Notes: generated by a model from the letters alone, not told the origin. Numbered from the stretch's first letter, positions 36,105-45,349 are shown. The stretch is DNA of 64,000 bases from Cohnella pontilimi (GCF_005049045.1 NZ_SUPK01000003.1:1-64000), one strand, 5' to 3'. Made by a program: numbers and translations.

Positions 36105-36878
36105 ATGGCCTCCAAATGGGATCCTTCCAAGTGGGAGATACAGGAATTGTACTCCCGCCATCCCGAGCTCCGTAAGCTTTTGCCGCCAATGGCGATCCTG
36201 ACCCCGCATTCGCTTTCGAAATTCCTGCACAAATATAAATCCGTGTACATCAAAGGAAGACACGAGCATACCGGCTCAGGAATCATTAAGGCTTGGAAAA
36301 CGGAAACCGGGTATCGTTACGTCCGCGTGAAAGGCGCACCGGTGGACGTTCGCTCGATCGATGAATTATATGAGAAGGTCAAAGACGGGCGATCCGCACG
36401 ATCGGTTCTCATCCAGAAGACGATCGACTTGGCTACAATGGATGGAAGACCGTTTTCCATCCGCGTCCAGGTCATGCGGGACCGCAACCGTGTCTGGCGA
36501 TACGCCGGCATGATCGTGAAGGTTGCGGGAGAAGACAGCGTGGTGACCAATGTCCGGCGGGGCGGAGGGTATGCCGCGACAATCGAGCACGCTTTAGCCC
36601 GCTCTTTGGGCTACGGCCCCCTCAAGACCCGGCGTGTGAAGCGCAAGCTGATCGATTACGGCTACCAATTAGTACGCTATGCGGCTAAAAAAGGCATTCG
36701 AACGCACGAAGCGGGTCTTGATCTAGGAATCGACCGCGACGGGAACATCTGGGTCATTGAGGCGAATCTTGCTTATCCGTCTTATAAATTGTTCGACCGG
36801 TTGGAGGATAAAACGTACTATCGCAGAGTGAACCGCTTGGCCGCGGAGTATAAACTGGCCAAAAGAAAATCCCGTTGA
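36105..36878 (+). CDS. Short YheC/D-type ATP-grasp protein
   Basis: 257 residues; last gene of the operon. ATP-grasp motifs: VYIKGRHEHTGSGIIKAW, VLIQKTIDLATMDGRPFSIRVQ and GLDLGIDRDGNIWVIEANLAYP. The phosphate loop has GRHEHTGSG instead of the usual PDRGRKSRG, so it is a divergent copy. It starts at ATG 36105 behind AAAGGAATGG and is followed by a terminator. The substrate is unknown. Confidence 0.85.
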   Translation: MASKWDPSKWEIQELYSRHPELRKLLPPMAILTPHSLSKFLHKYKSVYIKGRHEHTGSGIIKAWKTETGYRYVRVKGAPVDVRSIDELYEKVKDGRSARSVLIQKTIDLATMDGRPFSIRVQVMRDRNRVWRYAGMIVKVAGEDSVVTNVRRGGGYAATIEHALARSLGYGPLKTRRVKRKLIDYGYQLVRYAAKKGIRTHEAGLDLGIDRDGNIWVIEANLAYPSYKLFDRLEDKTYYRRVNRLAAEYKLAKRKSR

Positions 36879-36883
36879 ATGCC

Positions 36884-36911
36884 AAGAAGCCGCCTTAATG
36901 GCGGTTTTCTT
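36884..36911 (+). terminator. Terminator of the phosphonate/ATP-grasp operon
   Basis: AAGAAGCCGCC, TTAAT loop, GGCGGTTTTCTT. It marks the probable end of the 28.7-36.9 kb transcription unit. Confidence 0.75.
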
Positions 36912-36933
36912 GATTTATCGACCTTTATCGTGA

Positions 36934-37578
36934 TCAATACGATTCTCCGGCCATCATCTGCGAAACTTTCTCCCGAACGCTGTGTGCCAGCTCCGACGCC
37001 CTGACGGAGACGTTCCATTGCGCCGTCGATACCGACGATCGGGCAACCATCAACCCTTGCTGTGTGGCGACCGCAATGGTCCGCGAGGTTTGCTCCGTGA
37101 GGTTCACCGTGGCCGTATGCCGGGGCCCCGCCGCTCTGCGCAAATTGTCAATCGCTTCGGGGAGCCTCTGCCAGAGCCGCACAGTGGCAAGCATGCAGCC
37201 GACCATCAGCGGGAAATACGGTGTCCTCCCTCTTCCTGCAGCCAATATCTCAGCGGCCCCGAGCGCTGTATTCAGATGGTAACTCATCGGGACGAGGAAC
37301 CGGCCGTGAAAGATGTTCAGCTCCGGCAATCCCCATACATCGGGGAGATAGCGAAATTCGGAGCTGATTCCGCACGCCAACGCCAACGCTCTGGAGGCGG
37401 TTTGAAGATGTTGATACACGTTCGCCATCGCTTGGCGAAACGCCGGCGTGCCCAGCGGCAGCGTTTGAAGTTGCGCGAATAACACGCTGATTTCCCGGTT
37501 CTCTTGCGTCAATTCCGGCTGCGGCCGCAAATCATATACCCGGTCGAACTCCGGATCCAAAGCTTGCGAATGATTCAT
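36934..37578 (-). CDS. Conserved hypothetical protein, helical
   Basis: A 214-residue protein with no signal peptide; it is mainly amphipathic helices (LTQENREISVLFAQLQTLPLG, MANVYQHLQTASRALALA, then LRRAAGPRHTATVNL). A hydrophobic segment near FPLMVGCMLATVRLW could touch a membrane. ATG 37578 has AGAGGAGAG upstream. It is convergent with the operon and sits between two groups of YheC/D genes, so a spore role is possible but unproven. I do not recognise the family. Confidence 0.6.
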   Translation of the reverse strand: MNHSQALDPEFDRVYDLRPQPELTQENREISVLFAQLQTLPLGTPAFRQAMANVYQHLQTASRALALACGISSEFRYLPDVWGLPELNIFHGRFLVPMSYHLNTALGAAEILAAGRGRTPYFPLMVGCMLATVRLWQRLPEAIDNLRRAAGPRHTATVNLTEQTSRTIAVATQQGLMVARSSVSTAQWNVSVRASELAHSVREKVSQMMAGESY

Positions 37579-37673
37579 AGACGTCTCTCCTCTTGCTGAA
37601 GTCTCTTCGTAGCAGGATATGCGTCTAGATTTCGCCGGAACCGGGCATGCACCCATTATTCGTCAACTTTCGC

Positions 37674-39650
37674 CTATGAATGATTGAGTCTCCGCTGAAA
37701 CCAATGCAAAATCTGCTCAAGGCGGATCACCCGGTGCCGCGGTTTTCCTTCCCGCGACAGCTCGTGCGTTTCCGTAAGAAAACGGAGCATCCGCACATCC
37801 CGTCCAAGAAACTTGAGTGCCGTATAAAACTGCTCGCCTTGCTCAATCGGTACTCGAAAATCGCGGTCGCTATGAATCAGAAGCAGCGGCGTTCGTACAT
37901 TCGCCACGTAAGTAATGGGAGACTGCCGGAGATAGGTTTGTGGAATTTGCCACGGGGGAGCTCCAAAGTCATCCACATGCAAATATCCCCCATCCGACGT
38001 GCCGAAGAAACTGTACAAATTGCTGATGCCCCGCATCGACACCGCAGCCTTAAACCGGTGGTTTTGCGTCACAATCCAATTCGTCATGTACCCGCCGTAA
38101 CTGCCGCCTGCGACGCCAATACGGTCCGGGTCCAGCATGCCGCGCGACACGGCCGCATCCACTGCGCTCATGAGATCTCGATAGTCGAGGTTCCCCCAAT
38201 CCCCCCCGATGGCGGCCGCAAATTCCTCGCCGTAGCCCATACTCCCTCTCGGGTTACTGCTGATCACGGCGATCCCGTTGGTCGCCAGGAGCTGAAACTC
38301 GAAAAAGAAGACGTAACCGTACATGACGGTAGGGCCGCCGTGAATTTCCAACACAGCCGGAACTTTGTCCGTCGGCCGGATTTGAGGGGGATAATGGATC
38401 CAGCCTTCTTCCCGCGGCCCGCCCGGCGAACGAAACGTGAAGCGTACCGGCTGCACCGCCACCGTACGATCCAACCACTCTTGATTGATCCGGGTTAACC
38501 GGCGTTCCTGAATACGGCCGCCGCGGATGTCACCGATCCAAATGTCATTCGGCAGCGTCGGAGCGGTAACCGCAAAAGCGACGCGTCCGTCGTCCGAACT
38601 GAAGCTGTAATTGTAGATCACGTACGTTCCGCGAGTCAGCGGGACCGCCCTTCCGTCCGACACGGAGAACCGCCAAAGATGAACGGCTCCGTGAGCACTC
38701 ACACTCATATACAGATGCCGGCCGTCGCGCGACCAATGCGGCACCGCCGCGGGCTGCCCGTAACCGAGAAAATCTTTGATCGCATAATCGCCGACCGGGT
38801 ATCGAAACCCGGCTGTCAATTCCATGGGCTCGCCGCCGCTGACCGGCACGATCCATATCCCGCGGTTCGAATAATACCCGGATCGCTGATTGTGACCGAG
38901 GTACGCAACGAACCTCCCGTCGGGAGACCATAAGGGATGGTCAGCGGGTCCCGTGCTGCGGGTGAGCCGCCGCGGCGTCCCGCCTGTCGCAGGAATCACC
39001 CAAATTTCGTTGATTAAATCAATTTCTGTTCTCGCCGGCAGCCGGTTGCCGGCTGCCGCTAAGAACCGGCCGTCCGGCGACCAAGCGGGCGAAGAGAAAT
39101 TATAATCTTGTCCGAACGTCATTTGCCGGTATTCGCCTCGTCCCGGCCCTTGCGCTTGGACGATGAATACATGCCAATTCCGGTCGACCAGAAATCCGAC
39201 GCTGTCGAGTTTATATCGAAGCCGGTCGATGACCAGCACATCCTTCTCATCGGAGCCGACTTCCACGATGCACGCTACGGATCTTCCGTCAGGACTCCAC
39301 ACCGGTGCGCTTGCAACGTCGCGAAGATCGGAAAGCAGTTCCGCGTCGCCTCCGGAAGCCGGCATGATCCATATTTGCGGCTCACCCGACCGGGTTGACA
39401 GGAACGCCAGAAAGCTTCCATCCGGCGACCAACGAGGCGCATAATCCAAACCCGGACCTGATGTTGCCCGTTTCGGTTCGCCGTCGCCTGAAGCGGATAG
39501 GATCCGAATTCGGCTGACATATCGGTTCGTATCCCGGTCCATCGTCGTCTCGACGAATGCGATAGTGGAACCGTCCGGCGATATTTGCGGGTCGCTGACC
39601 GCTTTGAGCTCGAACAGATCCTCCGGTCGGATCGCTCTTTTCACCGACAT
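37674..39650 (-). CDS. S9-family (acylaminoacyl/prolyl oligopeptidase) serine peptidase
   Basis: A 658-residue enzyme with an N-terminal seven-bladed TolB-like propeller (repeated ISPDG, WSPDG and DYAPRWSPDGSFLAF motifs, about 15-390) and an alpha/beta hydrolase domain (about 400-655). Catalytic residues: Ser in GVAGGSYGGYMTNW, Asp in LIHSDRDFRVP and His in ETHELSREG. It cuts short or N-acylated peptides in the cytosol. ATG 39650 follows GGAGTGAGG. It separates two groups of ATP-grasp genes and is divergent from one of them; whether it belongs to the system is open. Confidence 0.9.
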   Translation of the reverse strand: MSVKRAIRPEDLFELKAVSDPQISPDGSTIAFVETTMDRDTNRYVSRIRILSASGDGEPKRATSGPGLDYAPRWSPDGSFLAFLSTRSGEPQIWIMPASGGDAELLSDLRDVASAPVWSPDGRSVACIVEVGSDEKDVLVIDRLRYKLDSVGFLVDRNWHVFIVQAQGPGRGEYRQMTFGQDYNFSSPAWSPDGRFLAAAGNRLPARTEIDLINEIWVIPATGGTPRRLTRSTGPADHPLWSPDGRFVAYLGHNQRSGYYSNRGIWIVPVSGGEPMELTAGFRYPVGDYAIKDFLGYGQPAAVPHWSRDGRHLYMSVSAHGAVHLWRFSVSDGRAVPLTRGTYVIYNYSFSSDDGRVAFAVTAPTLPNDIWIGDIRGGRIQERRLTRINQEWLDRTVAVQPVRFTFRSPGGPREEGWIHYPPQIRPTDKVPAVLEIHGGPTVMYGYVFFFEFQLLATNGIAVISSNPRGSMGYGEEFAAAIGGDWGNLDYRDLMSAVDAAVSRGMLDPDRIGVAGGSYGGYMTNWIVTQNHRFKAAVSMRGISNLYSFFGTSDGGYLHVDDFGAPPWQIPQTYLRQSPITYVANVRTPLLLIHSDRDFRVPIEQGEQFYTALKFLGRDVRMLRFLTETHELSREGKPRHRVIRLEQILHWFQRRLNHS

Positions 39651-39729
39651 CCTCCTCACTCCTTTCCGTCCGTTTTGATTCACCTCTAAACTATATGACG
39701 GTTTTTTTAGAAGTACTCCGCATCCGCCA

Positions 39730-39759
39730 ACACTTGTCACGCCAAGAAAGCATCCTTTA
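39730..39759 (+). promoter_or_regulatory. Candidate sigma-K promoter
   Basis: ACAC at 39730-39733, then 17 bp, then CATCCTTTA (39751-39759), one mismatch to CATANNNTA. It is 34 bp before the ATG of the long ATP-grasp gene. Confidence 0.4.
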
Positions 39760-39793
39760 GAGGTATACAGTCGAATTGCGGGGTGTGAGCGTT

Positions 39794-40873
39794 ATGGCAG
39801 CAGCCTCCGGTACAAGGAGACCGATCGTCGGGATGCTCGTTGGTCGGCGGCTTATCAAAACCAAAAGCATGATCACATTGATGCGAGCCAGTCACCGCGT
39901 GAATACCAGACTCTATTTTTTTGGCGCGGAAGGCGTCGATTTTAAACGTAAAACGATGACCGGGATTCGTTACAACAGCCGCCAACGGCGTTGGGAGAAA
40001 AAGACGGTCCGACTGCCCGACGTGCTTTACGTACGAGGAGGTTCAAGCGCATCTGTGCGGCGTGTCGCTCGCCGGATGGACCGGATGGGAATCCCCAAAA
40101 TCAACGCATTGGTTCGTTTCTCCAAAAGCGAGTTGTTTGAAAAGCTGCAGCGAGACGAGCGGATACGCCCTTATTTGCCGTTTACGATCGCCCTTCGTGA
40201 TCTCCAGGACGCAAGACAATATGTACGCAAACTGGGCAAAGTGTATATCAAAGCCATTTACGGCCGCAAAGGCACGAAGGTCATGCGTGTGGTGAAACGG
40301 AGCAGCGGCTATCATTACAGCTACGCCGTCATCGATCGGCTGGTGAGAAAGAAGGTTCGGCATTTTAAAGATCTCAAACAGCACATGAAGCACTTCTTCG
40401 GCGGCCGGAAACTTCTCGTGCAGGAAGCGGTCGACGTCGTTCGAATCGGCCGTCGGCAAGCGGTGGATTTTCGCGCCGAATTACAGAGGGACGGCGAAGG
40501 AGCCCTGCAAATCTCAGGCATCTGCATGCGGGTCGGCCGCAAAGGCTCCCCCATTACGACCCATAACGCCGCATATAAAATGAAAGATCATCTGCAAGAG
40601 TTGTTTCCCCACTACACGAAAAAAGAAATCCGCGATTTAAAACAAAGAATCGAAGGGTTCGTCATCCTGGTTCATCAAGCGGTAGAAAAATGTTATGGCG
40701 GGTTCGGAGAGCTCGGCATTGATTTTGGCGTGGATAAGCGCGGTCAAATATGGCTGTTTGAATGCAATGCCCAATCGGCCAAAGTTTCCATCCGGAAAGC
40801 ATATGGCTCGCATACGCGCAAAAAAATCTATCTAAACCCCCTTCAATATGCCAAGTTCCTCGCGAAAAAGTGA
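39794..40873 (+). CDS. Long YheC/D-type ATP-grasp protein
   Basis: A 359-residue protein closely similar in layout to the long gene at 30938 but without its tail. Motifs: RRPIVGMLVGRRLI, LPDVLYVRGGSS, VYIKAIYGRKGTKVMRV and GELGIDFGVDKRGQIWLFECNAQSAK (Mg-binding Glu/Asn). ATG 39794 follows GGGGTGTGAG. It is divergent from the S9 peptidase and has a sigma-K-like promoter candidate. It stands as a single gene, ending in a terminator. Confidence 0.88.
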   Translation: MAAASGTRRPIVGMLVGRRLIKTKSMITLMRASHRVNTRLYFFGAEGVDFKRKTMTGIRYNSRQRRWEKKTVRLPDVLYVRGGSSASVRRVARRMDRMGIPKINALVRFSKSELFEKLQRDERIRPYLPFTIALRDLQDARQYVRKLGKVYIKAIYGRKGTKVMRVVKRSSGYHYSYAVIDRLVRKKVRHFKDLKQHMKHFFGGRKLLVQEAVDVVRIGRRQAVDFRAELQRDGEGALQISGICMRVGRKGSPITTHNAAYKMKDHLQELFPHYTKKEIRDLKQRIEGFVILVHQAVEKCYGGFGELGIDFGVDKRGQIWLFECNAQSAKVSIRKAYGSHTRKKIYLNPLQYAKFLAKK

Positions 40874-40876
40874 AGA

Positions 40877-40900
40877 GGCACTACCGTTACCGGGAGTGCC
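40877..40900. terminator. Terminator between convergent ATP-grasp genes
   Basis: GGCACT and AGTGCC enclose a CCGTTACCGG stem; GTCTTTTCTT follows on the plus strand. It overlaps the stop codon of the minus-strand gene. Confidence 0.7.
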
Positions 40901-42047
40901 GTCTTTTCTTCCGCTCTTTATCGTATAAGTACTTTGCAAACTCCAACGGGTTGAGAAATGCTCGCTGAAACGCGGCGGAATCATAAGCTTTCTGGAAGGA
41001 AACCTTGGCGGATTTCGCATTCGGTTCAATGAACCAAATATCCCCGTTTTTGTCGATGCCGAAATCAATGCCGATCTCGCCGAACGTTCCATAAATGTCT
41101 TCCAGCGCATGGTACGCAGTCCGTAGAAAATGACGGACCTTCTTCGTAAGAGAAGGGATTTCATGCTCGGGGATTAACTGATATTGCCGCAGGAACGATT
41201 CGAACGGGAACGCGGAGGAATGAATCGTGATCGGCGCTTTTTGCTGTCCCACTCTGGCCGACACGCCCAAGATTTCCAATCTTCCCTTGCCGTTTCTTTG
41301 CAGCTCCGCGCGAAAATCGACATTGCTGTTCTCTATTTGCAGCAAATCGATGGCCTTCTGCATGACAAACGGGCGACCGTCGAAAAAGCTCCGCACCTCC
41401 GAATTCAACTCGGCTATGCTTTCCGCTTTTCCCACATAAATCTGATCGACAAAATGACAGATCTCATAGGTTTTGTCCTCCAGTTCCACGACGCGCACAA
41501 CCTGTTTCCCGCGTCCGCCGCGAACCGCTTTTAAATAAACCTGATCATGCTTGCCGAGGAACGAGCGCAGATCCTTTCTCCGTTCGTAAAATCGGGTGTC
41601 GGGAATATAACGGCTCGTTTCGGGCGCCCGGCTCAAATGCTCATAAACGTCCCATTTGTTAAAGTAAGACACGCTGTTGATCTTTTGCACCTTTTTCTCA
41701 TCCAGAAAGGCTCTGACTTGCAAGGCCCTCTCGCGAGCTTTTCGTGTTCTCCCTGCGCCCCTTCGATCATACAGCACATCCGGCAGAGGATACCTTTTGC
41801 TCTTCCATTTCTGATGCTCCGTATCCCAATATATTCCTTTCACCGTTTCTCCTTCCAAGTCGACGGCTCGGGCGGAGAAATAATAGATCGTCACTTCGGC
41901 TTCCTGACTGGCATCCGCCAGCTGCTTGATCCGGATATAACTTCGAAAGTCGTTCAATTGTTTCTTTAATTTTTGGATCACCGCACGACTCACAAAAACT
42001 CCGACGATCGGCCTCTTGACTTGGACTTCTTTTATTCCCATCCCCAA
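40887..42047 (-). CDS. Long YheC/D-type ATP-grasp protein
   Basis: About 386 residues. Motifs: KRPIVGVFVSRAV, PLPDVLYDRRGAG, VYLKAVRGGRGKQVVRV and GEIGIDFGIDKNGDIWFIEPNAKSAK. The metal-binding end has EPN where the sisters have ECN. It has a longer N-terminal domain than the 39794 gene and a Lys/Arg-rich end (KERKKRRHSR). Start: TTG 42047 is six bases after AGGAG; ATG 42053 abuts that site and ATG 42041 is twelve away. It is 31-37 bp from the upstream ATP-grasp gene, so they form a pair. Confidence 0.85.
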   Translation of the reverse strand: MGMGIKEVQVKRPIVGVFVSRAVIQKLKKQLNDFRSYIRIKQLADASQEAEVTIYYFSARAVDLEGETVKGIYWDTEHQKWKSKRYPLPDVLYDRRGAGRTRKARERALQVRAFLDEKKVQKINSVSYFNKWDVYEHLSRAPETSRYIPDTRFYERRKDLRSFLGKHDQVYLKAVRGGRGKQVVRVVELEDKTYEICHFVDQIYVGKAESIAELNSEVRSFFDGRPFVMQKAIDLLQIENSNVDFRAELQRNGKGRLEILGVSARVGQQKAPITIHSSAFPFESFLRQYQLIPEHEIPSLTKKVRHFLRTAYHALEDIYGTFGEIGIDFGIDKNGDIWFIEPNAKSAKVSFQKAYDSAAFQRAFLNPLEFAKYLYDKERKKRRHSR

Positions 42048-42077
42048 TTTCATCTCCTATTCCGTTCGGAGGCTTGT

Positions 42078-42830
42078 TTACGAGGATAAATTTTTAATTT
42101 CCCAATAACGTGCATACACCGACTCGTCCCCTTCAATCACGGCATCCGGAGCCATAGGAGCGATGTTGACCTCATAAATCCATAAGCGCCCGTTTTTGTC
42201 GATTCCGACATCAATTCCGTACTCCCGCAGCGGCGGGTACATACCGTTTACCGTCTCCGCAATCGATTCCGCGCACTTCGATAGATTTTTCAGCATGTCT
42301 CTCTTCCGCTTCTCGTTATATTGCAGATGTTCTTCGAACAAGGATTCCATCAGCACAGAAGTGCCGCCCTGCTTCACATTCGTGGTGACTTTGCCGGGCG
42401 AGTCCACCCTTCCGTACATCACGCCGGATCTCCATTTCCCATCTATCCGAAATACGTGAATTCGAATATCGAACGGGGCTCCACTACTCGTCGTGCTGCG
42501 TATGGCCTTCTGGATCACGTACCTCGAGCCATAAGTCAGTTTAGAGAGTAAGCCCCATAAAGTATCGAAATCGTAACAAACGGCCTTGTACGAATTCGAA
42601 CGGATAACGAAGCGGTCTTCGGCTTTCTTCACGACCCGCAGAATGCCGATTCCTTGTACGCCTTTATCCGGCTTGATATAGACCTCCGAATAGGCCTCCA
42701 ACATTTCATTTAAGGATTGTTTGAACAGCAGGCGGGTATCGGGCACATATTCCGCAGTCTCCGGCGTTTCCAGAAGCATATAGGATACCGCCAGCTTGCT
42801 TCTCACATGACGTCTCTTGATTTTGCCCAA
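42078..42830 (-). CDS. Short YheC/D-type ATP-grasp protein
   Basis: About 250 residues from TTG 42830, ten bases after GGAGG. The frame extends 26 codons further upstream without homology. HVRSKLAVSYMLLETPETAEYVPDT at the start, VYIKPDKGVQGIGILRV, YVIQKAIRSTTSSGAPFDIRI and YGIDVGIDKNGRLWIYEVNIAP show the family; it is nearest to the 35321 gene product. First gene of a two-gene unit. Confidence 0.85.
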   Translation of the reverse strand: MGKIKRRHVRSKLAVSYMLLETPETAEYVPDTRLLFKQSLNEMLEAYSEVYIKPDKGVQGIGILRVVKKAEDRFVIRSNSYKAVCYDFDTLWGLLSKLTYGSRYVIQKAIRSTTSSGAPFDIRIHVFRIDGKWRSGVMYGRVDSPGKVTTNVKQGGTSVLMESLFEEHLQYNEKRKRDMLKNLSKCAESIAETVNGMYPPLREYGIDVGIDKNGRLWIYEVNIAPMAPDAVIEGDESVYARYWEIKNLSS

Positions 42831-43021
42831 GCGGGTCAGTCCTCCAGAACTGTTTTGGCATTTTATGTCGCCGAGGGAGGGTTGGACGCGACGTTCCGCC
42901 TGATGCAAATAACCATTCCGCGATCAAACCGGTCAATCGCGGAATTATAAGAGGTGTCACCACTTGTCCATCAATCTGGAAGCTCCGATTCCATACAATA
43001 AATCTAGTGAGGTGAACGAGA

Positions 43022-43396
43022 ATGGTAAAGGTAGAGGAGAGTCCGGGGAAAGGACGGGGGGTATTTGCGGCGAGAGATATTGAAAAAGGGGAAATCATTG
43101 AGCGGTCACCCGTAATCGTGATCCCCAAGGAACAACGAGGCTTGATCAGAAAAACGGTGCTCAGAAGATATGTTTTCCGATGGGGAGCAACCATGAGAGA
43201 TTACGCCATTGCGCTGGGAGTCGGTTCTCTGTTCAATCACTCCTACAATCCAAAAGCCGTTTACAGAAACAATCACGAAGAGATGTGTATGGAGTTTGAG
43301 GCATTGGTGGATATTCCCGAAGGTACCGAGATTACGGTGAACTATAATCGGGACCCGAATAGTAATAAGCCTTTGCCGTATGATGTGATTGACTAG
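43022..43396 (+). CDS. Small SET-domain protein
   Basis: A 124-residue minimal SET domain, a fold that transfers methyl groups from SAM to protein lysines. Signatures: PGKGRGVFAARDIEKGEII, the pseudoknot GSLFNHSYNPKAVY and the tail EITVNYNRDP. Bacterial single-domain SET proteins are mostly uncharacterised. There is no pre-SET or zinc-binding cluster. GAGGTGAAC precedes ATG 43022, and it is divergent from the ATP-grasp pair. It may modify a lysine-rich protein of the same system; that is inference. Confidence 0.85.
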   Translation: MVKVEESPGKGRGVFAARDIEKGEIIERSPVIVIPKEQRGLIRKTVLRRYVFRWGATMRDYAIALGVGSLFNHSYNPKAVYRNNHEEMCMEFEALVDIPEGTEITVNYNRDPNSNKPLPYDVID

Positions 43397-43413
43397 GCAT
43401 CGCCGCGGCAAAA

Positions 43414-43446
43414 AGAAAGAACCCTTGCTATGTAAGGGTTCTTTCT
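43414..43446. terminator. Bidirectional terminator
   Basis: Thirteen-base arms AGAAAGAACCCTT with loop of 7, between the SET gene and the end of the chemosensory operon. A shorter version of the same stem is at 57113. Confidence 0.85.
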
Positions 43447-43463
43447 AAATTCACTCTTGCTCG

Positions 43464-45299
43464 TTACTTCACTTTAAAGACGGAGACGGAATGGTGCAGT
43501 CCTTCTGCAAGTTGGGCAAGCGATTGAGACGTCGCCGCTGTTTCTTCCGAGGCGGCTGCCGCTTCTTGGCTTGCTGATGAGATGCTTTCTACGGAATGCA
43601 TCACTTCGTTCGATTGTGCCGCCTGTTCTTCGCTCGCGGCAGCAATTTCGGTCACCTTCTGCTCCATCTGTTTGATCATTCGCATGATTTGTTCAAATGC
43701 TTGCCCAGTTTCCTTCGTATGGCTGACGCCTTCTGTGACAGCCAGCACACTCCGATGGGTGTTTTTTTGCATTCCCGTGATAATTTCTGTGATTTGTTTC
43801 GTTGCCTCCCCGCTTCTTTCCGCCAGTTTCCTTACTTCCTCTGCGACAACTGCAAAGCCTCTTCCCTGTTCCCCGGCTCGAGCAGCTTCGATAGCAGCAT
43901 TCAGAGCAAGAAGGTTGGTCTGTTCCGCTATGTCGTTGATCACTTCAATAATCTCACCGATTTTGCCGGAGTCCTCCTCCAGTTGCGTCATCTGAGCATT
44001 GACCTGGTCCATGCTTTCCACCGACTTATTCACGATCTGACCTCCTTGATACGCGGTGGCGGATGTTTTTGCCGCCAAATCCGATGCCTCTTCGGCGCTT
44101 TTCGCAACGGCATTGATCGCGGAAGACAACTCGGCGAACAGTTCCTGTATGTTTTGAGCGGCGCTTGCCTGTGTAGTGCTGCCGCTGGCCATCTCCTCTG
44201 TGGTGGCGGAAATTTGCTGCGAAGCCGCCGCAACATTTTGGGAGGAATGTACGACCCCTGCGATTAGCTCACGTAATTTGTTCATCATGTTGTTAACCGA
44301 TCTGGCTAACTGGGCTAACTCATCGTTGGATCGTATTTCAATTTCTTCCGTCAAATCGCCCGAAGCAATCTTTTCGGTAGCATACATAAGATTCTGAAGA
44401 GGTGTCGTAATCGAACGAATAATCAAATAAATGAGCGCCGTGCCTACGAAAATCGCGAGCGCAATCACCGTTAAGGTCGTGTACAGAATACCTTGCGTTG
44501 CGCCGGCAATTTCGGACATTTCGATGGTCGCAATTATTTTCCATCCCGTAAGTTCATTTGTTACGAATACGGATCTTTTACTTTTTCCTTGAAAGGTATA
44601 ATCGACGGTTCCCGTGTCCGTTTTATAAAAGTTGTCCATGAAGGCTTCGCCGTTGACATCGCCCGCCTTCTGAGTAGGATGCGCGATGTATTTGCGGTCT
44701 TTATCCATGATAGAGGCGTAGCCTTGTTTCCCGACTTTAATCCGGTTCACTTGTTCCGCGAGTTTGCCTAGATCCAAGCTCCCTCCGACAACTCCCGACC
44801 CGTCATCGGTTGTTTTGGAGGGATTGACGGTAATATTCCCGCTTACCTGGGAGAGCATTGGATCGCTTACAACCGCTTTGCCTGTATTCTGTACTGCATT
44901 CGTAAACCAGGGTCTGGTCGTCGGATCATAACCGTCAATCTTTTGATCCGGCGAGAAAAACATCTGCTTGTTTTTCGTTCCGAAATAAACGATCTCATAT
45001 TCGGGATGTAAAGCTTTATACTGGTCGAGTATTTGCTTGATCGCCGGGCTGGTGTCTCCTTGTATCATATTTACATTTAGTTTTTTCGCCAAATAGTCCA
45101 TATCGTAGAAGCTTCTTGAGATTAATTCGTTTATTTGATTATTCGTAAACTGGACGGTTTGACTTGCATTGTCCATGATGGCATGGGTTACTTCATTTTT
45201 TGCTTTCTGATAGGAAAACCAACCGATTGCACTGCACGGCAGGATAAGAATGGCCAAGAAGGCGAAGACCAAGCGGTTTTTTACAGTCATTTTTATCAT
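43464..45299 (-). CDS. Methyl-accepting chemotaxis protein (dCache type)
   Basis: A 611-residue membrane receptor: TM1 (about 12-32), a periplasmic-side dCache-like sensor ([37 protein letters not shown]), TM2 (about 285-305), HAMP (about 310-365) and a full cytosolic signalling helix hairpin with tip [20 protein letters not shown]. Small molecules, often amino acids, bind such sensors. It is the last gene of the chemosensory operon, after cheB; start ATG 45299 has GGGATGGG upstream. Confidence 0.92.
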   Translation of the reverse strand: MIKMTVKNRLVFAFLAILILPCSAIGWFSYQKAKNEVTHAIMDNASQTVQFTNNQINELISRSFYDMDYLAKKLNVNMIQGDTSPAIKQILDQYKALHPEYEIVYFGTKNKQMFFSPDQKIDGYDPTTRPWFTNAVQNTGKAVVSDPMLSQVSGNITVNPSKTTDDGSGVVGGSLDLGKLAEQVNRIKVGKQGYASIMDKDRKYIAHPTQKAGDVNGEAFMDNFYKTDTGTVDYTFQGKSKRSVFVTNELTGWKIIATIEMSEIAGATQGILYTTLTVIALAIFVGTALIYLIIRSITTPLQNLMYATEKIASGDLTEEIEIRSNDELAQLARSVNNMMNKLRELIAGVVHSSQNVAAASQQISATTEEMASGSTTQASAAQNIQELFAELSSAINAVAKSAEEASDLAAKTSATAYQGGQIVNKSVESMDQVNAQMTQLEEDSGKIGEIIEVINDIAEQTNLLALNAAIEAARAGEQGRGFAVVAEEVRKLAERSGEATKQITEIITGMQKNTHRSVLAVTEGVSHTKETGQAFEQIMRMIKQMEQKVTEIAAASEEQAAQSNEVMHSVESISSASQEAAAASEETAATSQSLAQLAEGLHHSVSVFKVK

Positions 45300-45349
45300 T
45301 CTTTTGTCCCATCCCTTGTCGAGATTCGTTTTGGTATGACCGAGTAGTC

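Noticed and set aside
42831-43021. Sigma-K promoter for the minus-strand ATP-grasp pair
   Set aside because: CATAAAATG is close to the -10 pattern, but the nearest AC steps are 13 and 25 bp away.
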